Shown: positions 47,967 to 60,770 of the stretch, one piece after another
Layout of the letters: each line of letters starts with the position of its first letter
How positions within the stretch are numbered: the stretch's first letter is position 1
Source: Drechslerella dactyloides
Lineage: Eukaryota > Ascomycota > Orbiliomycetes > Orbiliales > Orbiliaceae
Length of the DNA: 64,000 bases
Assembly (NCBI GenBank): GCA_020064725.1
Contig: JAGTWJ010000007.1
Span: forward strand, 496,001 to 560,000
Reading direction: 5' to 3'
Program-made: the position numbers and the translations under genes
The notes under the pieces: model-generated
Seen by the model: the letters and a program-made list of their open reading frames with translations, nothing else
The model's database searches: none
What the model was told of the DNA's origin: nothing

Positions 47967-48952
47967 CAAATCGATCCCCTCCGAAATATTGACTATATTA
48001 ACGCGCGCTGCGAAGTCTGAGAAGGAGACGATATTCACAGCAGAAACAATACACAGCGTGTTCCGATTCGAGATATCGATCACCTCAAGGCTGGATCAGC
48101 ACTGAGTACGGGACCAGGTCAGACCTGAGCTTTGCGATTAGGCCGTGCAGGGTACGCGAGCCATCCCTCGGTCATGTCCATCGATACCGATACATAAGGC
48201 GCGGAGCCGACTTGCCAGTTAATCAATATTAGCATACACCGCTTAGTCACATACGTGCGCGTGTACAGCTTACAAGTAAATCTGAAGGCACAGATCGATA
48301 TTGATATCGATATCCCTAGCACTTGGTCTCGAGGCTATATCGATATCGGTAACCTACATTACACGATGAATGCACGCACGCATGCAGGACCGATATTTAT
48401 ATTATTTACCCTAAAGGACGCTGCTATAGGACTTTATAGCTTATTGCAGTTCCGTATGCGCAGAATTCAAAGGCCCACTAGATGTATACACAGCGCCAAC
48501 AATGTCGTTAACGTCAAGCGTATGGTATCGAAATCCACAATTGTACAAGCGTACACACACATGCGAAGATTGCAGGCCGGCGACCCGTGAAATACATTCA
48601 CGATCCATCAAACCAGACACCGAGACTTGTAATGGCAAGGTAGATTCACTATGGCTGTGGTTCCTTCCCGATTCTTAAGCGGATATACGTATACGGGCGT
48701 CAATGCGTCCAAATACGAGGCTATACGTATCAACCCATGTCACCAAATACCTGAACATTCTTACAAACTAGGCACTAGATACTAATGTTAGTACGTAGAG
48801 AACCTCTAACCTCCACGTGAGATTTTGCTACACTTGCTCTTCCTCAGCCCGAGCTGTTGAAGCTCCAGTCTACAGAAAGCCTACGCATCATGGTCTACGA
48901 ATTCCAAAACTGCCCGCGAAACCCAATGGCATACATTGCCGGTAATCCATGC

Positions 48953-51900
48953 TCAATCCGAACCCAACAGCCGCTGTAGTCCCTCGTCCCGCACAAAGTC
49001 CGTGACAACAGGCCCAAACCGCCGAACATCCTCCTCGGACACCGGCGCGTTGCCCTCCCGCTCGACGATACGGGCATGCATGCCAGCTGCTGTTGCCGCT
49101 TCAACTTCTGTAGTAAGCGAGCGAGAGGTTTATTAGCATTCAAATATATCTATATCCGAGTGCACGACTGCGTGTGTATATAGTAGACATCGGTATGGAT
49201 ATTTGAAAAATGTAACGTGTAAGGGTGTTGGTGGATGCACGCCGGGTGGCGGTGTCTGCAAGGGAGTGGAGCATTGAGATTTCTCGAGCCATGTATGACT
49301 GCATCGGCTTCTGGGACTTACGAATAGTCAAAGGGACATGCGGTCAATGGATAAGGGGAAGTGAGGGAGAACTGGCCGGGTACCTTGGCTCGATTCCGCA
49401 AAGGAGACGTAGGGGAGAATCAACAGTAAGTGGAGAATCAAATACCCAGGTGGAAGGGATGGGGGGACACAAGATGAGAGATTTCAGAGTCTAGTGAAGA
49501 AGATAAGACCAAAGCGACGGCCAAGATGTCACTGCTGAGCGGAAAGCCCCTCTAGCCGGTGACCACGTAGATGGATGAAGAATGTATCCAGATCGAATAA
49601 AAACCTCCGACCTCAATCCATGATCATCCACCAAGAGCTCCAGAATCTAGGCCGCAATCTCCAACTCTCGCAGGCGCCCGCAGATCCATACCAGCTTGGC
49701 CACGCAACGGTGAAGACGATCTCGTAATTGCGCACCGCATGTGTCGCATACAATAGGAGGCTCGTATCATCGTGTATATCACACCGCATGAGAATGTGCA
49801 GCAATCGCACCCATGTTTGTGTGAAAATATGTAAGTGTATTATCCCACGCATTGCATAGCATTGCATGCATCACCACCAGCGTGACCAGCCCGGAACCCA
49901 CTCGAGCGCTCCAATCCCACCCCAGATCTCCGTCGACAAGTCGACGTAGGCCGGAAAAATAGGTCGGAATCGATTCTCTAGGCAAACGCCAACTCTTCCT
50001 CTTGGCGAAGAAGCAAACAGCACACGGTCGAAGTTCCGGCGGTACGCGATCTCGAAGACGAGACGATGACGGATCCAGTGCAGCGGTTGGAGACGACATC
50101 CAAAAATCCAACAGGAAAGGAATGTTGCAAGGGAAAGTTGCGACTCGGTAGCTAGCGAAGCTAGAGCTTGACCCCAAGCTTGCCGAGCTGTGCAGCAGGA
50201 AGTGGCAGGTCGAGCTCTGGAGCTCGAGCTCGACGAAGCAGGGGAACAAAGAAAACGAGAACTCTTCACCATCGTTCGCTAATCTGCATCCATCGACCGG
50301 ACAGACCGCCGTCCAGCCGATCTAGCCTGATCGCAGCGCACACCAACTCTCGTCCGTTCTGCAAAAAGCAGCGAGATGGCAATCAAGCGAGAATCAGTTC
50401 ACCACACAGCCAACAGCATCGCCCGGTTGCCATGCGAACATTTCCTGTTGGATGGGATGAATTGCTGCGAATAGCAAGAAGGAAACAGAACGCAGAGGCC
50501 ATATTGAACAACCATCTACCTTGCATCTTGCAGAAAGACCGGCAAGGGTCTAGTGGCAAGTAGCTATGTCGTCCGCGATCGGACCTCCCCCGAAAACGGC
50601 GGGCAGGTGCCAACAGCTGCCAGGCATTAAGCTTACTTTTTTGCCACGATGCGTACGATCGGTACTTGTCCATGTGTAGGTAGACTAGAGGAATGGTAGG
50701 GTCCATCTGTCAACTGGAACTAAGGGCAGGCCTGGCAAGCGGTTAGGTAAAACCTGCAGATGCGCAGCCGATGTCTTTGATTTCTCCCTTTCCCCTGCTT
50801 TGTTGGCAGCACGTCTGTCAAACTGGATTGAGTGTCGGGGAGCGGTGAACTGAATGTAGTCTCCGGACCGAACTGAGCAACTAGGAACGATAAGAAGAAT
50901 CAAGTCGAGGGAGGTGTGGATCACGCGAACGTATTCGCCACGAGCCAACGTTAGCGTGCATTGTTTCTTTTTGGAGGCGGGGTGGTCGGCAGCTGGAAGA
51001 GGTTTGGTCGCAAATCCTCCCCCAGCTTGGCACTTAGCCGAACGATGGCCGCTCCAACCCAAGATTCCATGTCCTGAGCGTCGGGTTGACGAAAGAAAGA
51101 AAGAGACAGACAACCGATACGGAGACCGACGGCGACGAGCAGCCTGGCGAAGCAAAGCACCTTCCGAGAAGAGGATACGGTGCAGTCTGGCCTCCCCAAC
51201 GAAACTTGAAAATACCTCGTCGGACGCCGCCTCGCTCCCTTCGAATATGAATATGTCGTATGAATGAAACAACGATGCAAGCCCGCTCACCGAAATGACA
51301 CCGGCCACACTCCGCACCCGCATCAACGGATAACCAACTTCATGCACACTCGCATATGCTAATACGCACCTTTGACATTATCCGTCAGAAACACCCAGTC
51401 GCCAACAGGCCACCCAGTCTCGCGGGCGATAACCTCATAGCTCTCCGCACGCGTCTTCAGCCCAGCGTTCACCGTGTCAAAGTGGCCGGCCAGAAACGGA
51501 CGGAGGTCCGCCTGCGCCGCATTATCCGTGTGCTCGAAAAACAGCTGTTGCGCGAGCACGCTTCCGGACGAGTAGATGTACACCTTCAGGCCGCGAGAGG
51601 TCCATTGTTGGAGTGCTGTAACGACGTCCGGATAGACGGGAGCCTTGATAGCGCCAGAGCGGTACGCTTGCAGCCAGAGGTATCCTAAGCGTCGATGTAG
51701 AGGCGAGAATTTACAAGTGTCAGCGTGTATGCAAGCAAGTACCGTGTACCGTGTACCTTTCTCGGGTACGCGGTTTGTCGGTGAGGGTATCCGATGCGGA
51801 TAAGCTGGCGTTTATCGAGCAGAACGTCGGCAGGGTGCCTGTCGATAAGGGCAGGAGAGACGTCGATCAAAGTACCGCCACCTTGGAAATAGCAGCACGC

Positions 51901-54350
51901 GATACCTTCTCCACACCCTACTTGCCATTGCATCGAATTCGAATTGAGGTAAAATAAGAAGATGGCTTGGGGATGCAGAGCATTGCTTGCGCCTTCCTCT
52001 CGGTTTTCCCCGCATGGAGAGAACTGGCCACGGAGGAAGTGATAATGGGATGGCTGCGAGCTGAAACAGCGCCGCGGATTGGAGGTAATGAATCAAGCAT
52101 GTCTTGTACTGATACTCAAGGCACGAGTACTGTGTAACTTCATCGTGACGATATGGTGTCCAATGGATGGAAGGTGTACACACCTTGAAGGTTCTTCAGG
52201 TAGGCGATCTTGACATCATTCTTCGTCAACTCACGGACGTGGCTGAGAAAATCAGCTGGGTCGGAGCGGTATTCCGCTGGAAATTCGGAGCGGTACGGCG
52301 CGAACTCGTCACTGTCCCATTTCTCGCTCAAGACTTGAGGCAGGGCGGTGAGAGTGTATGGAAACTGCAAGGCGGGCCAGGGTGCAGCGCAGGGCACCAC
52401 CGTCAGAATCAGCAGGAGGATACGCGAATAACTTGAATTGAACCCGGCAGTTGAGAAGACATGCGCAATGCGAGCAGAGGAGATCGAGAAACCAAGCTGA
52501 ATCGTGGTGTCGCGAATCTCAGCTGGCTGGCTGAATGAACGCTCGGTTCCACAGCGTCAGGCATCATGGATCATTGCCAAACGAGCGCGGCGGCCGGCAG
52601 CCCGCGAAGGCCACGCTGCGATCCGCGTCGGCCAGTAGTCCAACTCGAGCGGACATGCCAGTTGGAGCATAGCGGACAGACATCACCATGATCATGCCAT
52701 GGAGCTATCATTCGACGCAATATCGCGCTCACGCAACGTATCCACCTCGACGACACTGGATGCTAGGAAAAGGCAGGCGGCGACCGCCAATTGCAGCGCC
52801 AGATAGTGCTGGATAAAGTCCCGCCAGCATCGGCCTTCCAGACTGGAACAGCGCGCCTGATCCGGCAGGTGTATGCGGGCTCACGACTGCCTGTTCGACG
52901 GTAGCAGTTCAGCCCGTCGACGGCGCCGTGATTGGTGTTTTCGCGGCGGACAAACACAGCAGCTGCAGCTGGCCAACGCACCGCGCATCCCGTCGCGGAA
53001 GCGGATGCGCGTGAAGGAAAGATGGGATGAAACATTCTCGCAGCTCGTGAAGACGAGTGAGAAAAGTTTTCGTTCGTCCGGTTGGATGCTCGGATATCAG
53101 GATCCCGACAACCCCGCCGACGACCCTTCACGGGCCCGAAAACCACCCGCGACATCTGAAGAGCGTGAGACACCGACAATCGGCAGGTGCGCCGGCTGCC
53201 AGCATGCAACAGCGCGATATCAGCCGCCGGCGAGCCAGCCACCGTCAATGCAAAGCATGCACGAGCAGAGCTTGCCTGCCTGCCTATCTGCCTGATGCAC
53301 CGAGTTCCGAGTGTCGCGTCGCTGCTGATGCTGATGCTGCAGCTGCACCGCCCTATGAAAATTCCTTCGCAAATTTTCAAATTCCCAGCGCAGAGTATCA
53401 TGGGTTCCGGCCAAGCTTATGAGCTTCAGCTTCGTCCAGCCTCGACAGGAAGGTCCGGTCCGACGAAACAATGCGAAACGAAACCGTAGCTAGCTAGCTT
53501 GCTGATTGTATGTACCGCATTACACGTAGGCGACGTGTAAATATAGCCCGGCTAGACAGCAGTAATGTGCTCGCGTGTGCGCCGTAAACGAACGTACGTA
53601 CTCACCAGCACGTCTTTGACGAATGATATCGACGATACAGTCCCCTCTAGAATAACATCGCGTCAGCATTGGCATTCAACTAGAGCAAGTACTTCTTAGT
53701 CGTGCAGGGTTAAAATTCTCAGCTGCCCTCCGAAAAGCATAATCGGAGCTAAACAATCAAAGGAGACGGTGCATTGTTCAAATTTTTTTTGTCGTCGTCG
53801 TCGCGCGCGATCGCTCGTGCCACGTATCACGGGCGCGAATCAGATACGACAAAGCTGCAGGATGACGACAGGGAAAATCCATGAACCCAACCAGCCTGCC
53901 GAATATTCGGTCATTTAATATTCCTGCAGCGAATCGAAGAGCGCAGGGAGATTACCCAAGCTGCAGTGGACATGGGCGTTGTGCTTCGTCCGGTGCATGC
54001 AGTGCAGCGCAGTGCAGTGCGTCTGCATGGCGTCTTGTGCGACTGCCACCGGACAATAGTGTGGATTGAATTTTCAAATTCATCCCAACAGTCTGCACTC
54101 GTCTGTACATACTGCTGAACCGTGCATTTGGTGTTTAACTTTGACTGGCAGGCCGCGTCGGTCCGATGAGCCGCACGCCAGCCAAGCCGTTGACTCGAGT
54201 GGGGTTTCAAACGGTTTGCATGCGCAAAGATTTTTCTGCGCTCAGCCTGCGATTGGCTGGCCGGATAGTTGCAATTGAAGACAGGTCGATGGAATGTCAA
54301 TATCAATTGCGCTTACCGATGTCCAATAGTACCGCCTTGACCTGCGACAT
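48953..54350 (-). CDS. UTR4: enolase-phosphatase E1 (methionine salvage), with giant introns
   Basis: Role (family): HAD-type bifunctional enzyme that enolises 2,3-diketo-5-methylthiopentyl-1-phosphate and removes the phosphate, in the cytosolic methionine salvage pathway. Model: exons 54350-54317, 53646-53606, 52364-52184, 51684-51370 and 49107-48953; 241 residues; every junction keeps phase and family sequence. Seen: HAD motif I LLDIEGTV (Asp10, Glu12) is split over exons 1 and 2, followed by SSISFVKDVL and FPYTLTALP. Then GYLWLQAYRSG, motif II VYIYSSGS, motif III near GLKTRAESY (Lys162), motif IV VFLTDNVKEVEAA (Asp187), and the C-terminus ending LLGSD. Introns are 670 (GTAAGC...TTCTAG), 1241 (GTGAGT...TTGCAG), 499 (GTGTGT...GCTTAG) and 2262 bases (GTGCGT...CTACAG), against 50-150 for most other genes here. 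The enzyme itself looks intact. Confidence 0.93.
49108..51369 (-). other. 2262-base fourth intron of UTR4
   Basis: Begins GTGCGT and ends TTACTACAG. Contains GC-rich palindromes, for example TCGAGCTC-TG-GAGCTCGA at 50210-50227, a TGCATGCA at 49864, and chance-like open frames on both strands (the largest, 51347-50685 minus, has no motif). No transposon or nested gene is identified. Confidence 0.7.
52365..53605 (-). other. 1241-base second intron of UTR4
   Basis: Begins GTGAGT and ends CGCCTTGCAG. GC-rich, with open frames on both strands (the largest, 53401-52763 minus, 212 codons) that show no family motif and lack splice links to UTR4. Confidence 0.7.
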
Positions 54351-57050
54351 TTCTTCTATTTTCGAGATCTTTCCGATTCGACAGGCGAGGCGAGGAGGGA
54401 AGGACAAGCTCAATCGAAACACCTGGGTTCGTTCGCTGATGCGCTGTTAACCTTCCGGCTGACTGGAAGGGACGTGACGTGGGGTATGTATCAGCGCCGC
54501 TGGTCTGTTTCGAAAGTGTCAGTCGTCCAGACTCCGGCCGGTCGGTTAGATCTGATCTTGGGAAGGTTCCGTCGGTGGTGTCAGGCCATGGTCGGTGGAT
54601 ATGATGGGGATGGTGCTTGCAGGTGCAGTCGCAGTTACGTGTTTGAGGTTTGGTGTTGAGGGGTGTTTGAGATTGAGAATTCTCTCGTCGACGCTACAGC
54701 TGACCGTTACGAGTTGCCTGCATTCGACTACCGACAGGGCTATATGGCAACGTCACGTAACATAACGTATTATCACGTAACGAGGCAATTAATTTAGAAG
54801 AACAAGGGAGCAGTGATTCAGATGAATTTCGAATCGGTCGCAGCAATGATGCGATAGTCAGATCACGCTAATACTTCCTCTCAAGCTCAAAGGTTCGGAA
54901 CAGAATCAACCGATTCTATTTGCAGGCTGCAATTAAACATTCCCGTACAGATACAGCTACGACTTGGTCCATTCTTCATGCGACCATGTGATCGTATCAT
55001 CTAAAGCTTGAAGCCGGAAATAACATTGGTAATCGATCATCTCCATGTTTGACTGTCAGGAATGAACTAGTATTCGACTGAGGTGAATGTAATGCAGGGA
55101 CTGAAGGCATAGTTTTACAATATTAGCATTGCATTCTCAAAGCTGGCGTGCATATCCGCTTCCCAGCAGACATTGCTCCTGGCTGAATTCTGCTGCATAC
55201 GAAAAATCAACTAATCAGCCAAGCATCCGATTGCAATTGAGTGTAACGAGCCCTGCGTGAATTCATACCAGCAAAATACTATAATATATTTCACAAATTA
55301 ATAGAGCTTTATCTGTTACTCGAGTATAACGGGAATTACACTAGTATAAGAAAGCAAGCATGCTAGCGAGTGATCACGATACGAGAGATATAATCTTAAG
55401 ACCCTGAATTCGATTCATAGCTCGCATTCACCCCACTTTCGTTCAACGGCCAAGTCAAACGCCAATGAAAATAAAGGGGCCCAAGATGCTTGAGTGCACT
55501 AGTGTCTGGCATGATATTGATTAGCCTTCGCGTATACTTGATCCACTGGACAAAATAGTGCATTGAAATTTCAAGTATTCAACATCGCAGCAGCAGCTAA
55601 ACTCTAGTCTACCACGCGCGCGTCGCATGTCCGGATGCGGGGCGCTGTCTCAACCGGACTTCAGACTCTGCTTTTCCGTCGTCTATGATACTAACCCACA
55701 GACGTCTAGACACAACTTAAGGGAGATATTATGCCGATATCTATACGTGAATGTGCGTCTATATGTATGCAAATGCAGCCTGCATGGGTTCCAGACAGCG
55801 GATGCCTCTTCTGCACGGCACAACATAGAGTTCAAATGCATGTATCTGCTCGCATCCGTTCTCGAGCTCGAGCGCTCTCAGCTCAGGAGTTCATCTGCAA
55901 GCCTCGCCTGAGGACCCCTTTTCTCTGCGTCGACAGACGGACGGCAGAGTCATGTGCTCTCACTTACCAGATTAATACATACGTAACCACTTGAGCATTT
56001 ATTACAATTGCTACCAAGTATAATTGATTGATTGCGCACGGCGCATACATATGCGAGCCGTCTCTACGGTACTAGGTAAACTTTCTGTTGCAGCTACTCC
56101 CTATTCGATTGCGGGGGTGGATTCATGAGCACTGACGCCTCCGGAGTTGTGGAAAGCTCCGGCCCACTGTTGCAATCGAAATCGAGCTCAGGTGCCCTTA
56201 TCTCGGTGATAATGATTGCTCGCTGTGCCGTGTCGCGTTTGGTTCCGTGGGCCATGGTGGGGGTGGCTTCCCAGAATTGTAAGCTTAGGGGCCTGGCTTA
56301 CTTTGATACGAATATTATTCGAAACCGGCACGGTATAATCCGCTCAACTGACCGTACGAGCATAATCTTACGGATGGTCGGTATGTTATGATGTAGCTAA
56401 GAGTAATACATTTGTTCTGTATGGTTGATGCTCTTGATAATGATATGATGGTGGGCAGATCTATCAGGCGATCATTTTTGAGGCAGAGATATTTTATATT
56501 TCCTCAGGAGTCGATTTACAGACTCTGACGCAGGAGTCAGTTTCAAACAACGGCTGAAGACCGTCGATACTGGACCGTTAACGTTGCACAACGATTAGTA
56601 CGGTTGATCCATACTTGCGAATACTACCGCGACTTCGAAATAGAAGTAGAGCAACCGATAGATCGATACAACATGCCTTAAACTGCTCGGTAGCACTCCC
56701 AGGACAATAAACCGTCCCGAATGGATTCAAACTTGTCCACATTCGGTGTGGAGATCGGTAGATAGCGCTGGGAGGCCTTATCTTTCCACCATCCAAGCCT
56801 AAATTGCGATCGTCCTGTCGCTCTGTCTGTCTGCGGCAGGCAGTTGTATACATAGAACAGTGCATATCTAGGTGCGAATTTTGTTGCTTGGTCGGTCATG
56901 CAACTATGGATGGATTATGCATGCCTGTGCGCAGGCCTGTCAAGGATACTTGAGCACTGATATCAGTTAATTGCCGCCTTGCTGCTTCTTTCGTGGGGAT
57001 TTTCGGTGGGCAGCAGGGTTGAGGACACCCTCTTGCGATTTTTCAGTCGG

Positions 57051-57080
57051 ATCATATCATATCGCATCATATCATATTCG
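57051..57080. repeat. 15-base tandem pair
   Basis: ATCATATCATATCGC is followed by ATCATATCATATTCG; 13 of 15 positions match. Simple local duplication. Confidence 0.6.
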
Positions 57081-60000
57081 TCTGTATCGAGCTATCGCAG
57101 CACACAGACGGCAGCTGCGAGTTTATGCGGTGGGTATGCCACAAATCGCGGTCTCGCCGGGATTTACCATCGGAGGGTCGTCGAGGTGTGGATGGTTTTT
57201 AGCTCATTTAGCATGTTTGTGCTCGTAGACGGATGGCCGTTGATCGAAGGCTCTGGAATTGAGGCGAGGTGCATTTTCCTGAACTCAGCGCGGCGATTTG
57301 ATCGTCGCGGTGCTTTTCGGCTCTCGAACTTCCGCGGTCGACCGACTGCTCAGAACGTCACGGTGCCTGAGAGTTACTGTCTTGTTGGGGAAAAAGAAAA
57401 CCGTAAGGGTCTGGTCATGAGGCCCTCTTCCCACTTCTCCTTTCGATCAGACCCGTCTCCGAATGCAGTAGAGTGAAGGGCAACTCTGCTTGTCGCCGGC
57501 GACCGAGCGAGCGCTGGTGCCTGAGTGCGTGCGTACCACACCTCTCTGTCGGCAACCCAACGGAGCCGGGGGAAAAACCTGGAGAGAGGCCGAATCGAGA
57601 CCTCCTCGCCACTTTCGCTGTAGCGCTCGACCGTTTGGCGGAGGCGAACCCCGACGGTGCACTGTCTACCAGGCTTCATGCTGTTTATTTCTGGTGGGTG
57701 TCGGGGAATTCTCAAACCCGCATAATCTTGCCCGCCGTTTATCTTATTTTAGGACGGAGGGGAGAGACATGCAAACAGACAGAAGCCGTCCAGTCGGCGC
57801 ATGCAGTCGGCGGCGGCTTGTCTGTGTGCATATGCTGAAGCATCGCGGGGAGATAAAATACATGTAACTAGCAAGCTCTCGTCCCGGCGGTATGTCACAT
57901 GGACGTCAATCAGGAAGTTCGCTTCTCGCGATCAGGCCATCGAAGTGAGAGTGACTCGACGTAAGGCCGCGCGACTGCTAGCCGACATGCTGTGTACTGT
58001 ACTGTACTTGGTACGTCGACGACAATGAAATGTATGCACGACGTAATGTCCGCACCGCGCCAAGTTTTACTCAAACTCAAACCTGAGCGCAGCAAACTGT
58101 CGAGCTGTCATGTCATTTGGTGCTTTTCGATTCCCCAGACGCTGCTTCATCTCGTACGCGACATTTCACATACATGTTGAAACCGACGCCTGCACACCAG
58201 CGACAGGGGGGTAGCAGTAGCAAATACCACCCGCACGGCCACTTGCCCTTCACGAACCCAGAAAAAAGGAATTGGGAACCAGGTGGGTAAAATCGACGTC
58301 GGTGGTGGCAGCGTTTGTCGTCGTCGAAGGGAACAGAACCTTGTCGAAGGGAATTAAAAAGGGGATGGATGGATGGATGACATGACTGGGGTCGCCATGG
58401 CCCATCTTTAGACTTTCTGCAGACGACAGCGGGCGCATGAACCAGCTGCTGCAAGTCGACACCCAGCGAGCCAATGACGACGCCGTGCCGCCCTCCCAGA
58501 GCCCAGCGAGCTTGGCTGAGTGGGCGGATATGATTCGACGAGAGGGGAAGTGGGTGGCCACGCCCCCTCAGTCGAGCCAGGCAGTTCTCCCCGGTTCCAG
58601 GCGAGGGAGGGTAGGGAGAAAAAACAAAAAACAGAAATAGCTGCATGCGTTGCGTTGAAGGGCCAGGGTGGTTGTTGCTTTTTGCCGACCGAAGAGAGAG
58701 GAAAGGAAAGAGCGGAGGGCGAAGGGAAAAGGAAATAAAGACGGGCAGGCTGGGGCAAGGGCGATGGATGGGGAAATTGTGGAAATGACGGTGGTGGTTT
58801 TTTCCCAATTCCTGACAATCCGCTGCGCAAGCACGGAGGAAGGTGGAGTCGGAGCGGGCGGAATTCCACAGCGTGCGTATCAATATCTAATCCTAAAGCA
58901 CCCAGCAAGAAGGAATCTGACAGCTCCCAGCTGAATTATTACCGCTAACAGTTGGCCGGGGTAGTAGTAGTACTAATTGTAAGCGTGTATTAGCAAGCGC
59001 GAGCTTAGCTAATTCGGCTTGCTTATTGATACCGGCCGACAACCGGCGAAGCTGGCGAAGCTTGCGGACGAGGCCGCGCAAAAGGTGCAATATGATACAA
59101 TGCCGTGCGGTCGAAGATTAAACATTAGATCACACGACGGGCAACTACTAATGCCCTAGTAGACCTCTAAAACTTCTTCTAACTGCCTGGTAAAAAATAC
59201 AAAGTAGCGTGTTTGTATCATGACCGGGGTCGGCGTCGATATGAACAGGCAATAAATAGAAATGTAACTCAACTGCCCGTACCACAAACTAACTCGCTGC
59301 TCGACGGGTTTCCTTTATGAGCAGCTACATTTAGCTAGCCACTAGGACAGGGCGCAGACAGCCGAGGCACATCGCTAGTAGAGTATGGTATAGCGACGAC
59401 CTGGATCCGGTCCCGATCGAATAGGGTAATTTCTCTGGCGAGGGATCAAAAACCGTGTCTGGATATACCCTATCCGAGAACGAATTCCGTAACGTGGCCG
59501 TTGCAGAAAATCGTCGAATCAGACAGATTATTTGCTTCGTAAGAAGGTAGGAGCCCGATAGGGAGCGTGACCTGACCGTCTGGATGTTTTAAGATTTCTG
59601 TTGGGGAAGACGCAACGGAGAGAATTAATCCTGGGGAGAGCTATCAGATGACTTGTGTGCGTATGAGCGTATGAGACGTGCGAGTATCAGTAGAGGCTGT
59701 ACTGAGCTCTTAGTCCCCTCTTCGAGTTCCTACTTCTAATCTCCGTCGTACCCGTCGACATTTGCGAAGCGGATGATGTACATATGATCGCTCAGGGCCA
59801 CTGATGTGATGTGTACGTAGTGTGGCCGTACGGTACTTGTATTATTTAGTCATGTATCGGTCCTGTCGGCGGGCGGTAATTTCGTTTTTATTGCACTCGA
59901 CCTCGCCACTGTATAATCTTACTACAGGTACCGTGTTTAGAGCTTCCCCGCGCTTGCCAATAGGGTATTTATTCGGCACCTCCCTGGCCTTTTAGCTTTT

Positions 60001-60120
60001 TGTTTGAGACTCTTCTCGACGACGACTCGAACGACAGAAAAGGTCAGTTTTAGGCTTCAACCAGGCCGGCCCAGGTACTTGTACCTCTCCGTCGCCCGTT
60101 GCTTTTTGGCCAGCAGGCAG

Positions 60121-60140
60121 GCAAGCAAGCAAGCAAGCAA
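60121..60140. repeat. (GCAA)5 microsatellite
   Basis: Five perfect GCAA units, flanked by further GCAG/GCAA-like steps. Confidence 0.85.
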
Positions 60141-60770
60141 AGCACGCAAGCCTTAGCTTTCCTTTTGGCTGGATTCGACTCCCCCCCGTCCCAAAAGCAA
60201 ACACAGCCAGGGCGGCACGAACGCCATCGAGCAACGTACCCAGCACAGGTGAGTAAGTTAAGTGACCGAACGAACGGTGCATATTGTCGACAGCAGCGGA
60301 CTTGCAGATTGCACCGCAGCAGTACATACGGACTGTGCATACGCAGTGCGTACTCGCAAGTACCGCCGCGTGCATCTGTACCAGTGCGGCTGCACAATTT
60401 GCCGGAGCAGCCTGGTACCAGTCATCGCCTGCCGGCGCGGTGGTACATCTTTCCAGTACCTTCTGCGGTGGAGGGTATTTTTGTTTTCCTGCTGGACCTG
60501 CTGCATGGGCTCCACCCCTCCCACCGCCAATGATAAATTGGGGTCAATTTCAGGGAGAGTTCCCACCCACACCGCCCGCCAGCCCGCCAGCCAGCCAGTC
60601 CAGTAGAGTCCAGTCGCCCAGCTGCCTTCGAGAGAGAGAGAGCGCAGAGTGTGTGTGCTGTCGTAACCAAAAGTACCGCGGCCAGCGTAGCCCCCAGCAC
60701 TAGCTTCACTCCCCCCCAGCAGCCAAACAAATAGGCCCGGCCGTCCTCCCTTTTCCCATCGCCCCAATCC

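Larger units (their letters stand above)
46631..48952. other. 2.3-kb convergent intergenic region
   Basis: Holds the 3' UTRs of eIF6 and UTR4. AT-rich, with no gene seen. Contains the repeat hairpin at 47912-47966, a perfect 11-base tandem duplication (47670-47691), and a cluster of GATATC-type palindromes at about 48295-48350. Confidence 0.5.
54351..60770. other. 6.4-kb gene desert
   Basis: The left end is the UTR4 promoter. Beyond it I find no credible coding sequence. Open frames at 57374-57867 and 58113-58908 on both strands are mutually overlapping and motif-free. Repeats seen: a 15-base near-perfect tandem pair at 57051-57080 (ATCATATCATATCGC unit) and (GCAA)5 at 60121-60140. Confidence 0.5.

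Noticed and set aside
50685..51347. 220-codon frame inside the fourth UTR4 intron
   Set aside because: No motif; the frame conflicts with the conserved DNVK-EVEAA junction and an overlapping frame exists on the other strand.
52763..53401. 212-codon frame inside the second UTR4 intron, same strand
   Set aside because: No conserved motif and no splice links; joining it to UTR4 would break the conserved VKDVL-FPYTL junction.
57374..58908. Overlapping frames on both strands
   Set aside because: Neither strand gives motifs or intron signals; mutual overlap suggests chance openness in GC-rich DNA.
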